DNA from: Geomonas oryzisoli
GTDB taxonomy: Bacteria; Desulfobacterota; Desulfuromonadia; Geobacterales; Geobacteraceae
Direction of reading: 5' to 3'
DNA length: 64,000 nucleotides
Assembly: GCF_018986915.1 (NCBI RefSeq)
Contig: NZ_CP076723.1
Span: 1,335,501-1,399,500 of the forward strand
Every line of letters starts with the position of its first letter. Position 1 is the first letter of the stretch. This document shows, piece after piece, positions 46,622 to 54,290 of the stretch. Under the pieces are notes generated by a model. The model was not told the DNA's origin, searched no databases, and was given only the letters and a program-made list of their open reading frames with translations. The position numbers and the translations under genes were made by a program.

Positions 46622-48033
46622 CCGAGACCCTCTACCCCGATTTCGGCGTCCTGTTGGTCGATGACGAACCCGACTGGCTCGGTTCCCTGACCCTCACCCT
46701 GGAAACAGCCGGGGGGATCAACAACATCACCACCTGCAGCGACAGCCGCCAGGTGCTCTCGATACTGGAGGAAAAGCGGATCGGTCTGGTCATGCTCGAT
46801 CTCACCATGCCGCATCTCTCCGGCGAGGAGGTGCTGGCGCAGATCGCGGAGCGTTACCCGGACACCGCCGTGATCATCCTGAGCGGCCTGAACCAGCTGG
46901 AGACGGCGGTGCGCTGCATGCGCCTGGGCGCCTTCGACTATTGCGTCAAGACCGACGAGGAGGAGCGCATCGTCGGGAGCGTGTTGCGGGCGATCCGGAT
47001 GGTGGAGATGAGAAGCGAGTTCCAAGAGGTGTCGAGCCGCCTGATTTCGCGCGAGCTGTCGCACCCGGAGGCGTTCTCCGCCATCGTCACCGGGGACCGC
47101 TCCATGCTCGACGTCTTCGCCTACATCGAGGCGGTGGCCAAGAGTCCGCAGCCGCTCCTTATCACCGGCGAGAGCGGGGTAGGGAAAGAGCTGATCGCCC
47201 AGGCCGTGCACCGGCTGAGCGGTTGCCGCGGCAAGCTGGTCACGGTGAACGTGGCGGGATTGGACGATACCGTCTTCGCCGACACCCTGTTCGGCCACGT
47301 GCGCGGCGCCTATACCGGCGCCGACCAGGCCCGGCGCGGCATGGTGGAGGAAGCGAGCGACGGGACCCTCTTTCTGGACGAGATCGGCGACCTCAGCATC
47401 CCGTCCCAGGTGAAACTGCTGCGGCTACTGCAGGAACGCGAGTACTATCCGCTCGGGTGCGATCTGCCCAAGCGTCTCAAGGCGCGCATCATCGTGGCGA
47501 CGCATCAGAACCTTTCGGCGAAGGAAGGGGAAGGAAAATTCAGACGCGACCTGTACTACCGGCTGCGCACGCACCGGGTGCAGATCCCGGCGCTCAGGGA
47601 ACGGCGCGGCGACATACCACTTCTCTTGGATCACTTCCTGGCGGAGGCCGCCGAGGCGCTCGGGAAGAAGAAGCCGACGCCCCCCAAGGGGCTGGCACAG
47701 TTTCTCTCCACCTACAGCTTTCCGGGCAACGTGAGGGAGCTGAAGGCGATGGTGTTCGACGCGGTCAGCGTGCACCGCGACCGGATGCTCTCCATGGACA
47801 GCTTCGTGAAAGCGGTCGAGTCCGCGCAAGCCGAGGCGGGGCCCTCCTCTGCGGCTCCCCCGAAAGAGAATCCCTTCAGCGGTTTCGACGAGCTCCCTAC
47901 CTTCAGCGATGCCGCCGCTTTCCTGGTCCAGGAGGCGCTGGCCCGCGCCAACGGCAACCAGACCCTGGCCGCGAGGCTCCTGGGGATCTCCCAGCCGGCC
48001 CTCAGCAAGCGGCTCAAGATGATGCACTCCTGA
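46618..48033 (+). CDS. Sigma-54-dependent response regulator (putative dcu regulator)
   Basis: 471 residues, GTG start overlapping the kinase stop. Receiver with LLVDDEP, Asp in LVMLDLTMP and an unusual KTDEEE at the Lys switch; AAA+ domain with GESGVGKE, the sigma-54 loop GAYTGAD (Phe replaced by Tyr) and FLDEIGDL; and a C-terminal Fis-type HTH ([24 protein letters not shown]). Tandem ATAAC-N5-GTTAT sites and a -24/-12 promoter lie between it and the dcu gene. The pair probably activates dicarboxylate transport when the periplasmic ligand is present. Confidence 0.94.
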   Translation: MTETLYPDFGVLLVDDEPDWLGSLTLTLETAGGINNITTCSDSRQVLSILEEKRIGLVMLDLTMPHLSGEEVLAQIAERYPDTAVIILSGLNQLETAVRCMRLGAFDYCVKTDEEERIVGSVLRAIRMVEMRSEFQEVSSRLISRELSHPEAFSAIVTGDRSMLDVFAYIEAVAKSPQPLLITGESGVGKELIAQAVHRLSGCRGKLVTVNVAGLDDTVFADTLFGHVRGAYTGADQARRGMVEEASDGTLFLDEIGDLSIPSQVKLLRLLQEREYYPLGCDLPKRLKARIIVATHQNLSAKEGEGKFRRDLYYRLRTHRVQIPALRERRGDIPLLLDHFLAEAAEALGKKKPTPPKGLAQFLSTYSFPGNVRELKAMVFDAVSVHRDRMLSMDSFVKAVESAQAEAGPSSAAPPKENPFSGFDELPTFSDAAAFLVQEALARANGNQTLAARLLGISQPALSKRLKMMHS

Positions 48034-48095
48034 AGGCTTCCCCCCTCCGCCTCGCCCCTCCTGGGGGAGGTGGTTTATGCGTCTCATGAAGAGGC

Positions 48096-48129
48096 ATAAC
48101 CTTCGGTTATAATGATAACCACGCGTTAT
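48096..48129. promoter_or_regulatory. Two tandem ATAAC-N5-GTTAT sites (UAS of the dcu gene)
   Basis: Site 1 at 48096-48110 (ATAAC-CTTCG-GTTAT) and site 2 at 48115-48129 (ATAAC-CACGC-GTTAT) are 19 bp apart. A third site with one mismatch is at 48186-48200. All three share the 5-bp spacer. They lie about 110-210 bp upstream of the predicted sigma-54 start. Confidence 0.72.
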
Positions 48130-48180
48130 ACTCTTCGGTAAGTGGTTGATTTTGTATATTTTTTCTGCTCTTCATGTGCA

Positions 48181-48210
48181 ATGCCATAGCCTCAGGTTAT
48201 GGCATTTTTT
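48181..48210 (+). terminator. Hairpin with T tail, containing the third ATAAC-type site
   Basis: ATGCCATAGCC-TCA-GGTTATGGCAT is an 11-bp stem with one G-T pair followed by TTTTTT, a standard terminator for the two-component operon. It also holds ATAGC-CTCAG-GTTAT, so it may double as a binding site. Confidence 0.65.
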
Positions 48211-48277
48211 ATTGCCCGTTGCCGGGATGGAGGAAATATATGCAGTAGTTTCAGGTGTTTACGATAGAAGTGGATCT

Positions 48278-48293
48278 TGGCATCAAGCCTGCT
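48278..48293 (+). promoter_or_regulatory. Sigma-54 promoter of the dcu gene
   Basis: TGGCATC-AAGC-CTGCT, GG to GC spacing 12 bp, differs from consensus at three weaker positions. Predicted start near 48304; the ATG is 66 bp further. Confidence 0.7.
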
Positions 48294-48369
48294 CTACCAC
48301 GGTTAAATAACGAACGCGAGGCCATGACGGCCTCGCTCAAGCTAACCAAGAGCAACATAGGAGGTTGTC

Positions 48370-49701
48370 ATGGCAGCGATGTTCTGGATCCAATTCATAC
48401 TCGTACTCGGCGCGGTGCTGATAGGTATCCGCAAAGGCGGCGTGGCGCTCGGGCTTATCGGTGGCCTCGGCGTTTCGGTGCTGGTGCTCGGTTTCCGCAG
48501 TGTCCCTTCGGAGCCGCCCATCGCCGTCATGCTGATCATCCTCGCGGTGGTCACGGCTTCGGCAACCCTCCAGGTGGCGGGTGGCCTCGACTACCTGGTG
48601 CAGTTGACCGAAAAACTGCTGCGGGCACATCCTAAATACGTGACCATACTGGCCCCGCTCTGTACCTTCTTCCTGACCGTCTGCTGCGGAACCGGCCACG
48701 CGGTCTACGCGCTGCTGCCGGTCATCTCCGACGTCGCCATCAAGACCAAGATCCGTCCGGAGCGCCCCATGGCCATTTCCAGTGTCGCGTCCCAGATGGG
48801 GATCACCGCAAGCCCGGTGGCAGCCGCGGTCACCTTCTTCCTTGGCTTCGCCGCGAAGGCCGGCCATCCGGTGACCCTGATCGACATCATCTCCGTCACC
48901 ATGCCTGCCGGGATCATCGGCGTGCTCGCCGCCGCGGCCTGGAGCTTCAACCGCGGTCTCGACCTCGACAAGGACGCCGAATTCCAGGCCCGCCTGCAGG
49001 ATCCCGAATTCCGCAAGGGGCTCGATGCCGATGTGACCACCCTCGACAAGAAGATCTCCACCGTCGCCAAGGTTTCCGTTGCGCTTTTCTTCGCCGGCGT
49101 CGGCACCATCATCCTCATGGCAAGCTGCCCGTGGCTGCTCCCGCTGGCCGCTGACAAGAAGCCGATCCCGATGACTACCGTGGTGCAGTTCATCATGCTC
49201 GCCTACGGCGCCTTCATCCTCTTCGCCGCCAAGGTCAAGGCCAAAGACATCGCCCACTCGAGCGTCTTCATCGCCGGCATGATCGCCGTCGTCTCCATCT
49301 TCGGCATCGCCTGGATGAGCGATACCTTCATCAGCGCCAATAAGAAGTACCTGGTCGACAACATCGGCATCATGGTCAAGATGGCCCCCTGGACCTTCGC
49401 CATCGCCACCTTCTGCATCTCCGCCTTCGTGAAGAGCCAGGCTGCGACCCTTGCCATTACCCTGCCGCTGGGGCTGGCCCTGGGGCTGCCCATCCCGCTG
49501 CTTCTGGGCCTCATGCCGGCAAGCTACGCCTACTTCTTCTTCGCCTTCTACCCGAGCGACCTGGCCGCCATCAACATGGACCGCACCGGCACCACCAGGA
49601 TCGGCAAGTACCTCCTGAACCACAGCTTCATGATTCCGGGCTTGATCGGTGTCGGCGTCTCCACCGTTGTCGCCTACACCATCTCGCAATTCATTTTCTG
49701 A
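48370..49701 (+). CDS. Anaerobic C4-dicarboxylate transporter (Dcu family)
   Basis: 443 residues with 10-12 membrane helices and the DcuA/DcuB signature regions (FFLTVCCGTGHAVYALLPVI; IRPERPMAISSVASQMGITASPVAAAV; SYAYFFFAFYPSDLAAINMDRTGTTRIGKYLLNHSFM). It exchanges fumarate, malate or aspartate with succinate across the inner membrane during fumarate respiration. GGAGGTTGTC precedes the ATG. DcuA versus DcuB cannot be decided by eye. Single-gene unit ending in a strong terminator and probably controlled by the adjacent two-component system. Confidence 0.94.
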   Translation: MAAMFWIQFILVLGAVLIGIRKGGVALGLIGGLGVSVLVLGFRSVPSEPPIAVMLIILAVVTASATLQVAGGLDYLVQLTEKLLRAHPKYVTILAPLCTFFLTVCCGTGHAVYALLPVISDVAIKTKIRPERPMAISSVASQMGITASPVAAAVTFFLGFAAKAGHPVTLIDIISVTMPAGIIGVLAAAAWSFNRGLDLDKDAEFQARLQDPEFRKGLDADVTTLDKKISTVAKVSVALFFAGVGTIILMASCPWLLPLAADKKPIPMTTVVQFIMLAYGAFILFAAKVKAKDIAHSSVFIAGMIAVVSIFGIAWMSDTFISANKKYLVDNIGIMVKMAPWTFAIATFCISAFVKSQAATLAITLPLGLALGLPIPLLLGLMPASYAYFFFAFYPSDLAAINMDRTGTTRIGKYLLNHSFMIPGLIGVGVSTVVAYTISQFIF

Positions 49702-49758
49702 GGCGATTAACAGGGATAAAAGGGATGACGGCAGGATAAAAAACACGTGCTGTTACAG

Positions 49759-49794
49759 AAAAAGGGTCCCGGCGGAAATGCCGGGACCCTTTTT
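49759..49794 (+). terminator. Terminator after the dcu gene
   Basis: AAAAAGGGTCCCGGC-GGAAAT-GCCGGGACCCTTTTT, a perfect stem usable in both directions. Confidence 0.92.
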
Positions 49795-49800
49795 GTTGGG

Positions 49801-49895
49801 CCTAAATCCCCCTTTGCGAAGGGGGATTTAGGGGGATTTGCTTTAGGTTAGGGAGAGGCAAATCCCCCCTGTCCCCCCTTCGCAAAGGGGGGAAC
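49801..49895. repeat. Palindromic intergenic repeat (CCTAAATCCCCC type)
   Basis: AAATCCCCCTTTGCGAAGGG... makes a near-perfect hairpin (49804-49829), and GGGGGATTTGC (49831-49841) is inverted as GCAAATCCCCC (49858-49868). A second CCCCCCTTCGCAAAGGGGGG palindrome ends it. The type, translating as FAKGGQGG on one strand, is widespread in bacterial genomes. Confidence 0.8.
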
Positions 49896-50026
49896 TCCAG
49901 TTCGACTGTCTTGCCTGCCGCTCGACACCGCAGATTCTACGAAATTCCCAGATGGATGTTCGCGAAAGGGGGAGCGGCAGGTAGAAGTTGAACATTGAAC
50001 GTTGAACGTTGAACGGGTTCTGCCTC

Positions 50027-50899
50027 TTATGCGAGTTCGAAGTTGTTCTGGTAGGCGGCGAGCGTGTTGATCATGAGCGCGGCCACGGTCATGCGCCCTA
50101 CGCCGCCGGGAACGGGGGTGATCCACTCGCACTTGGGAGCGACCGCGTCGAAAGCGACATCACCGACCAGCTTGCCGTTCTCCAGTCGGTTGATGCCCAC
50201 GTCAATCAGGGTCACGCCCTCTTTCACCATGTCGGGTGTGACAAAGCCCGGAATGCCGACGGCCACGATGACGATGTCGGCGCGGCGGGTCTCGTCGAGC
50301 AGCAGTTCGCGCGGAGTCTCGATGTGGGTGAGGGTGACCGTTGCGTTGCCGATGTCGAAGTCGTTGGAGAGCATGATGGAGATCGGTTTGCCCACGATGT
50401 TGGAGCGCCCGATGACGACGCAGTGCTTGCCGGCAACCGGCACCTGGTAGAACTGCAGCAGCTTGCAGATGCCGTAGGCGGTCGCGGGGCGGAACGCCTT
50501 CTGCCCCAGGGCCATGCGCCCGAAGTTGGTGGGGTGGAAGCCGTCGATGTCTTTCTCAGGGGAGATAGCGTTGATGACGCGCTGGGCGTTGATCTGCTTG
50601 GGGAGCGGGAGCTGGACGATAACGCCGTCGGTGGAGTTGTCCTCGTTGATCTCGGCGATCAGGGCCAGGAGCTCCTTTTCGGAAACGGTTTCGGGGAGGC
50701 GGATCAGGTTGCTGTCGAAGCCCGAGAGCGCGCAGGTGGTGATCTTCGATTTGACGTAGGACTCGCTGGGGGCGTGGTTGCCGACCAGGATCACGGTCAT
50801 GTGCGGTTTTCTGAGCCCCGCGTCGACGTGGCGCGCGACCTGCTTGGCGATGCCGGCGATCAGGCTGTCAGCGCACTTCTTGCCATCTAAAAGGTTCAT
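50027..50899 (-). CDS. folD: Bifunctional methylenetetrahydrofolate dehydrogenase/cyclohydrolase
   Basis: 290 residues catalysing 5,10-methylene-THF to 10-formyl-THF in two steps. Motifs: catalytic Lys in [10 protein letters not shown] (about residue 50), [10 protein letters not shown], the NADP-binding [12 protein letters not shown], and [11 protein letters not shown]. The start at 50899 follows AAGGAAAC. A longer in-frame version would run through two REP-like hairpins and encode [10 protein letters not shown] repeats, so it is rejected. The gene stands alone upstream of the REP pair and convergent to the dcu gene. Confidence 0.95.
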   Translation of the reverse strand: MNLLDGKKCADSLIAGIAKQVARHVDAGLRKPHMTVILVGNHAPSESYVKSKITTCALSGFDSNLIRLPETVSEKELLALIAEINEDNSTDGVIVQLPLPKQINAQRVINAISPEKDIDGFHPTNFGRMALGQKAFRPATAYGICKLLQFYQVPVAGKHCVVIGRSNIVGKPISIMLSNDFDIGNATVTLTHIETPRELLLDETRRADIVIVAVGIPGFVTPDMVKEGVTLIDVGINRLENGKLVGDVAFDAVAPKCEWITPVPGGVGRMTVAALMINTLAAYQNNFELA

Positions 50900-50926
50900 G
50901 CTGTTTCCTTTTGTCTGCAGTGTAAA

Positions 50927-50955
50927 GGGGACAGGCACCTGCGGAGCCAGTCCCC
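50927..50955 (+). repeat. REP-like hairpin, copy 5
   Basis: Forward-orientation copy just upstream of folD. Copy 6 follows in the same orientation 19 bp later, so this pair is tandem, not inverted. Confidence 0.85.
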
Positions 50956-50974
50956 TGGTGCTTGAGTGTGAAAG

Positions 50975-51003
50975 GGGGACAGGCACCTGTGGAGCCAGTC
51001 CCC
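50975..51003 (+). repeat. REP-like hairpin, copy 6
   Basis: Forward-orientation copy, GGGGACAGGCACCTGTGGAG... with matching GTCCCC end. Confidence 0.85.
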
Positions 51004-51234
51004 TAGTGAGTAGTAACACAAAAAAAGTCACGGCTCAACAGCTAGTTAGCGTGAACCGGTATACGTTGACGGTGTTTCAGCAGCCGGCGCCGGCTGCGGT
51101 GTGAACCTTCTGGTGAACCTCCCGGCGGCGTCATCCGTATACGGCATATCGGGATGCACTGTCGTGTAAACCGGTGCCAGATTAGCCACTTGCCAAAACC
51201 GCCAAGATTAATGAAAGTTAAATGTTAAACAGGA

Positions 51235-51251
51235 AGTATACCATTACTAAA
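51235..51251 (+). promoter_or_regulatory. Operator-like 17-mer upstream of the polyamine promoter
   Basis: GTATACCATTACTAAAC, nearly the same as the element at 51303-51319 (13 of 17 identical). It ends 7 bp before the -35 box. Confidence 0.6.
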
Positions 51252-51258
51252 CTTTTTG

Positions 51259-51287
51259 TTGACAAAAATCCGGCAACGCAATACATT
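51259..51287 (+). promoter_or_regulatory. Sigma-70 promoter of the polyamine operon
   Basis: TTGACA, 17-bp spacer, TACATT. Predicted start near 51294, just ahead of the second operator. Confidence 0.72.
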
Positions 51288-51301
51288 GCCAAAATACAAA
51301 A

Positions 51302-51320
51302 GGTTTACTGTTACTAAACC
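51302..51320 (+). promoter_or_regulatory. Operator GGTTTA-N7-TAAACC downstream of the polyamine promoter
   Basis: GGTTTACTGTTACTAAACC is a 6-bp perfect inverted repeat within the initial transcribed region, 11 bp before the XRE-cupin gene. With the upstream copy it brackets the promoter, as expected for an autoregulating repressor. Confidence 0.68.
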
Positions 51321-51331
51321 GGGGAGGACAC

Positions 51332-51877
51332 TTGAAAATCGGTGAGAGGTTGAAGAGGCTCAGGATGGCCAATTCGCTGACTCAAGAGGAGCTGGCCAGC
51401 CGCGCCGATCTGACCAAGGGCTTCATTTCGCAGCTGGAGAACGACGCCACGTCGCCGTCGATCGCGACGTTGAAGGATATCGTGGACGTGTTCGGCATCA
51501 GCATGCAGGAGTTCTTCAGCGAGGAGGTCGACCAGGACATCGTGTTCGGAAAAGATGCCCGGGTACAGGCGACGGACGACGGCGACAGCGTCAAGGTGGA
51601 GCTCCTGGTGCCGGGGGCACAGAACCGGGAGATGGATCCCGTGCTGGTGACGCTCGATCCCGGCGGGGAGATGGACGAACAGCCCATCCACGAGGGCGAG
51701 GAGTTCGGCTTCGTCATCTCCGGCAAGGTGCAGTTACGGCTGGACGACAAACTCTATACGGTCGACAAGGGGGAGTGCTTCTATTTCTCTTCGGACCGCA
51801 AACATGCAGTCAAAAATGTAGGAAAGAGCGCTGCAAAGCTGCTCTGGGTCGTGACACCCCCAACGTTTTACTATTGA
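51332..51877 (+). CDS. XRE-type regulator with C-terminal cupin domain (PuuR-like)
   Basis: 181 residues, TTG start after GGGGAGG. HTH (about 2-60: RLKRLRMANSLTQEELASRADLTKGFISQLENDATSPSIATL) and a cupin sensor domain (about 100-178, ending LLWVVTPPTFYY, the usual end of this subfamily). In E. coli the similar PuuR responds to putrescine, and here the gene heads a polyamine-synthesis operon. It is 19 bp from the next gene and has operator-like repeats around its promoter. Polyamine sensing is therefore a well-supported inference. Confidence 0.93.
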   Translation: MKIGERLKRLRMANSLTQEELASRADLTKGFISQLENDATSPSIATLKDIVDVFGISMQEFFSEEVDQDIVFGKDARVQATDDGDSVKVELLVPGAQNREMDPVLVTLDPGGEMDEQPIHEGEEFGFVISGKVQLRLDDKLYTVDKGECFYFSSDRKHAVKNVGKSAAKLLWVVTPPTFYY

Positions 51878-51896
51878 AAAGAGGAGAGCAAGTCAA

Positions 51897-53093
51897 ATGA
51901 GCAAAGTATTGATTATCGGTGCAGGCGGCGTAGGTGGGGTTGTTACCCATAAGTGTGCTCAGGCAACCGGCGTGATCACCGGCATTACCCTCGCTTCCCG
52001 TACCGAATCCAAGTGCCGCGCCATTGCGGACCAGATAGAGTTTCCCGTCGCCACTGCTCAAGTGGACGCCGACAACGTGCCGGAACTGATCGAGCTGATC
52101 AAGCGCGAGCAGCCCAAGCTCGTCATCAACGTGGCGCTGCCGTACCAGGACCTGACCATCATGGATGCCTGCCTGGCCACCGGTGTGGACTACCTGGATA
52201 CCGCCAACTACGAGCCCCTCGACACCGCGAAATTTGAATACAGCTGGCAGTGGGCCTACCAGGACCGCTTCAAGGAGAAGGGGCTCATGGCTCTCCTCGG
52301 CTCCGGCTTCGATCCGGGCGTCACCAACGTCTACACCGCCCTCGCCGCCAAGAAGTATCTGGACGAGGTGCACGAGATCGATATCATCGACGCCAACGCG
52401 GGCAACCACGGCCAGCCCTTCGCCACCAACTTCAACCCGGAGATCAATATCCGCGAGGTGACCGCTGCCTGCCGTCACTGGGAGAACGGCGACTGGGTCG
52501 AGACCGATCCCCTTACCACCAAGCGCGTCTTCGACTTCCCGGACGGCATCGGCCCGATGAACATCTACCGCATGTACCATGAGGAGATGGAGTCGCTGGT
52601 GAAGCATATCCCGACCATCAAGAAGGCGCAGTTCTGGATGACCTTCTCGGACAACTACCTGAAGCACCTCGAGGTGCTGCAGAACGTCGGCATGACCCGC
52701 ATCGACGAGGTGGAGTTCAACGGCCAGAAGATCGTGCCGCTGCAGTTCCTGAAAGCTGTGCTGCCGGATCCGGGGAGCCTCGGCCCGCTCACCAAGGGGC
52801 GCACCTGCATCGGCGTCATCGCCCGCGGCATCAAGGACGGCAAGCGCAAGCAGGTCTACATCTACAACATCTGCGATCACGAGGCGTGCTACCGCGAAGT
52901 GAAGAGCCAGGCGATCAGCTACACCACCGGCGTGCCGGCGGTCGTGGGCGCCATCATGATGCTGACCGGCAAGTGGCGCGGCGAAGGCGTGTTCAACATG
53001 GAACAGTTCGATCCGGAAGCATTCATCGAAACTCTGGGGCCGATGGGCCTTCCCACCGTTGTAGTCGACGGCGGCGACTGGGCGGAACTGTAA
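51897..53093 (+). CDS. Carboxynorspermidine dehydrogenase (saccharopine dehydrogenase family)
   Basis: 398 residues with an N-terminal Rossmann fold (VLIIGAGGVGGVVTHKCAQ) and the family core GSGFDPGVTNVYTALAAKKY and the SYTTGVPAVVGAIMML C-terminal end. It reductively joins aspartate semialdehyde to a diamine (1,3-diaminopropane or putrescine) to form carboxynorspermidine or carboxyspermidine. GAGGAGAGC precedes the ATG. The decarboxylase gene starts on the next base after its stop, so the pair forms the alternative spermidine route. Confidence 0.93.
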   Translation: MSKVLIIGAGGVGGVVTHKCAQATGVITGITLASRTESKCRAIADQIEFPVATAQVDADNVPELIELIKREQPKLVINVALPYQDLTIMDACLATGVDYLDTANYEPLDTAKFEYSWQWAYQDRFKEKGLMALLGSGFDPGVTNVYTALAAKKYLDEVHEIDIIDANAGNHGQPFATNFNPEINIREVTAACRHWENGDWVETDPLTTKRVFDFPDGIGPMNIYRMYHEEMESLVKHIPTIKKAQFWMTFSDNYLKHLEVLQNVGMTRIDEVEFNGQKIVPLQFLKAVLPDPGSLGPLTKGRTCIGVIARGIKDGKRKQVYIYNICDHEACYREVKSQAISYTTGVPAVVGAIMMLTGKWRGEGVFNMEQFDPEAFIETLGPMGLPTVVVDGGDWAEL

Positions 53094-54248
53094 GTGACCA
53101 AACTGCATGTAGAAGAAATGATGCAGCTTGCTCCCTCGCCGGCCTTCGTGGTCGACCTGGGGCGGCTGCGCCACAATCTGGCCATACTTGACGAGGTGCA
53201 AAAGCGCAGCGGCGCCAAGATCCTTTTGGCGCTGAAGGCGTTTTCCATGTGGAGCGTGTTCCCGATCATCGCGCAGACGCTGCACGGGATCTGCGCCAGT
53301 TCGCCGTGGGAGGCGCGCCTTGGTCGCGAGGAGTTTGGCAAAGAGGTGCACAGCTTCTCTGCCGCCTTCAAGGAAAGCGACGTCGCGGAGCTCCTTACCA
53401 CCTCCAATCACCTGGTGTTCAACTCGTTCAACCAGTTGGAGCGCTTCCGTCCCATGTGGGAGCGGTACGCCGGCCGTGTCTCCATCGGTCTGCGCGTGAA
53501 CCCCGGGCACTCCGAGGGGCACACGCCGATCTATGATCCGGCCGCGCCCAAGTCGCGCCTGGGCATCCTGCGCTCCGAGTTCGACGGCAAGTCCCTTGCC
53601 GGCGTGGAAGGGCTCCACTTCCACACCCTGTGCGAGCAGCTCTTCGAGCCCCTGGAGCGGACCTCCAAGGTATTCGAGGAGAAGTTCGGACAGTATCTGC
53701 CGCAGATGAAGTGGCTCAACCTGGGGGGCGGGCACCACATCACCCGTGAGGGGTACGATGTCGATGCCCTGGTGGAGTTGGTGCGTTACTACCGCGAAAA
53801 GTACGACCTCGAGGTCTACCTGGAGCCGGGCGAGGCCATCGCCATCGGTACCGGCATCCTGGTTTCCGAGGTGCTCGACGTGGTGCACAACGAGGCGGAT
53901 ATCGCCATCCTGGATGTCTCGGCCACCTGCCACATGCCCGACATCCTGGAGATGCCCTACCGTCCCGAAATCCAGAACGGCTACCTGCCGGGGGAGAAGG
54001 GGCACGACTACCGCCTGGGTGGGCCGTCGTGTCTTGCCGGCGACGTCATCGGCGACTGGTCCTTCGACCACGCACTTGTACCGGGCGAAAAACTGGCGTT
54101 TCTGGATATGTCGCACTACACCATGGTCAAGACGACCACGTTCAACGGCATTCAACTGCCGCATATCTGTACCTACGAGCCGCAGACCGGGGAATTGCGC
54201 GTGGTGCGCAGCTTCGGCTATGAAGATTTCAAGAACCGTCTGTCGTGA
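53094..54248 (+). CDS. nspC: Carboxynorspermidine decarboxylase
   Basis: 384 residues of the PLP fold-III alanine-racemase-like decarboxylases. Seen: PLP Lys region ILLALKAFSMW, the HFHTLCEQ segment, LNLGGGHHITREGYD, and the C-terminal active-site block LDVSATCHMPD...GPSCLAGD. GTG start immediately following the stop of the dehydrogenase. It removes the carboxyl group to yield spermidine or norspermidine. The diamine substrate decides which polyamine is made; with arginine decarboxylase in the operon, putrescine-derived spermidine is likely. Confidence 0.94.
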   Translation: MTKLHVEEMMQLAPSPAFVVDLGRLRHNLAILDEVQKRSGAKILLALKAFSMWSVFPIIAQTLHGICASSPWEARLGREEFGKEVHSFSAAFKESDVAELLTTSNHLVFNSFNQLERFRPMWERYAGRVSIGLRVNPGHSEGHTPIYDPAAPKSRLGILRSEFDGKSLAGVEGLHFHTLCEQLFEPLERTSKVFEEKFGQYLPQMKWLNLGGGHHITREGYDVDALVELVRYYREKYDLEVYLEPGEAIAIGTGILVSEVLDVVHNEADIAILDVSATCHMPDILEMPYRPEIQNGYLPGEKGHDYRLGGPSCLAGDVIGDWSFDHALVPGEKLAFLDMSHYTMVKTTTFNGIQLPHICTYEPQTGELRVVRSFGYEDFKNRLS

Positions 54249-54290
54249 TGACTGTCAACATCCCACTTTGCTGAACATGGTGAACTGAAC

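Larger units (their letters stand above)
51004..51331. other. Divergent control region of folD and the polyamine operon
   Basis: About 330 bp without a gene. The right half holds the operators and promoter listed below; the left half (51020-51200) has scattered GTGAACC/GTATAC fragments that resemble the operator motif weakly, but no clear site. Confidence 0.5.

Noticed and set aside
49801-49895. Palindromes after the dcu gene read as a second terminator or small RNA
   Set aside because: The CCTAAATCCCCC-type sequence is a repeat known from many genomes, and a strong terminator already precedes it.
50900-51031. In-frame N-terminal extension of folD
   Set aside because: It runs through two REP-like hairpins and yields the repeated [10 protein letters not shown]; the ATG at 50899 has a good ribosome site and the normal family start.
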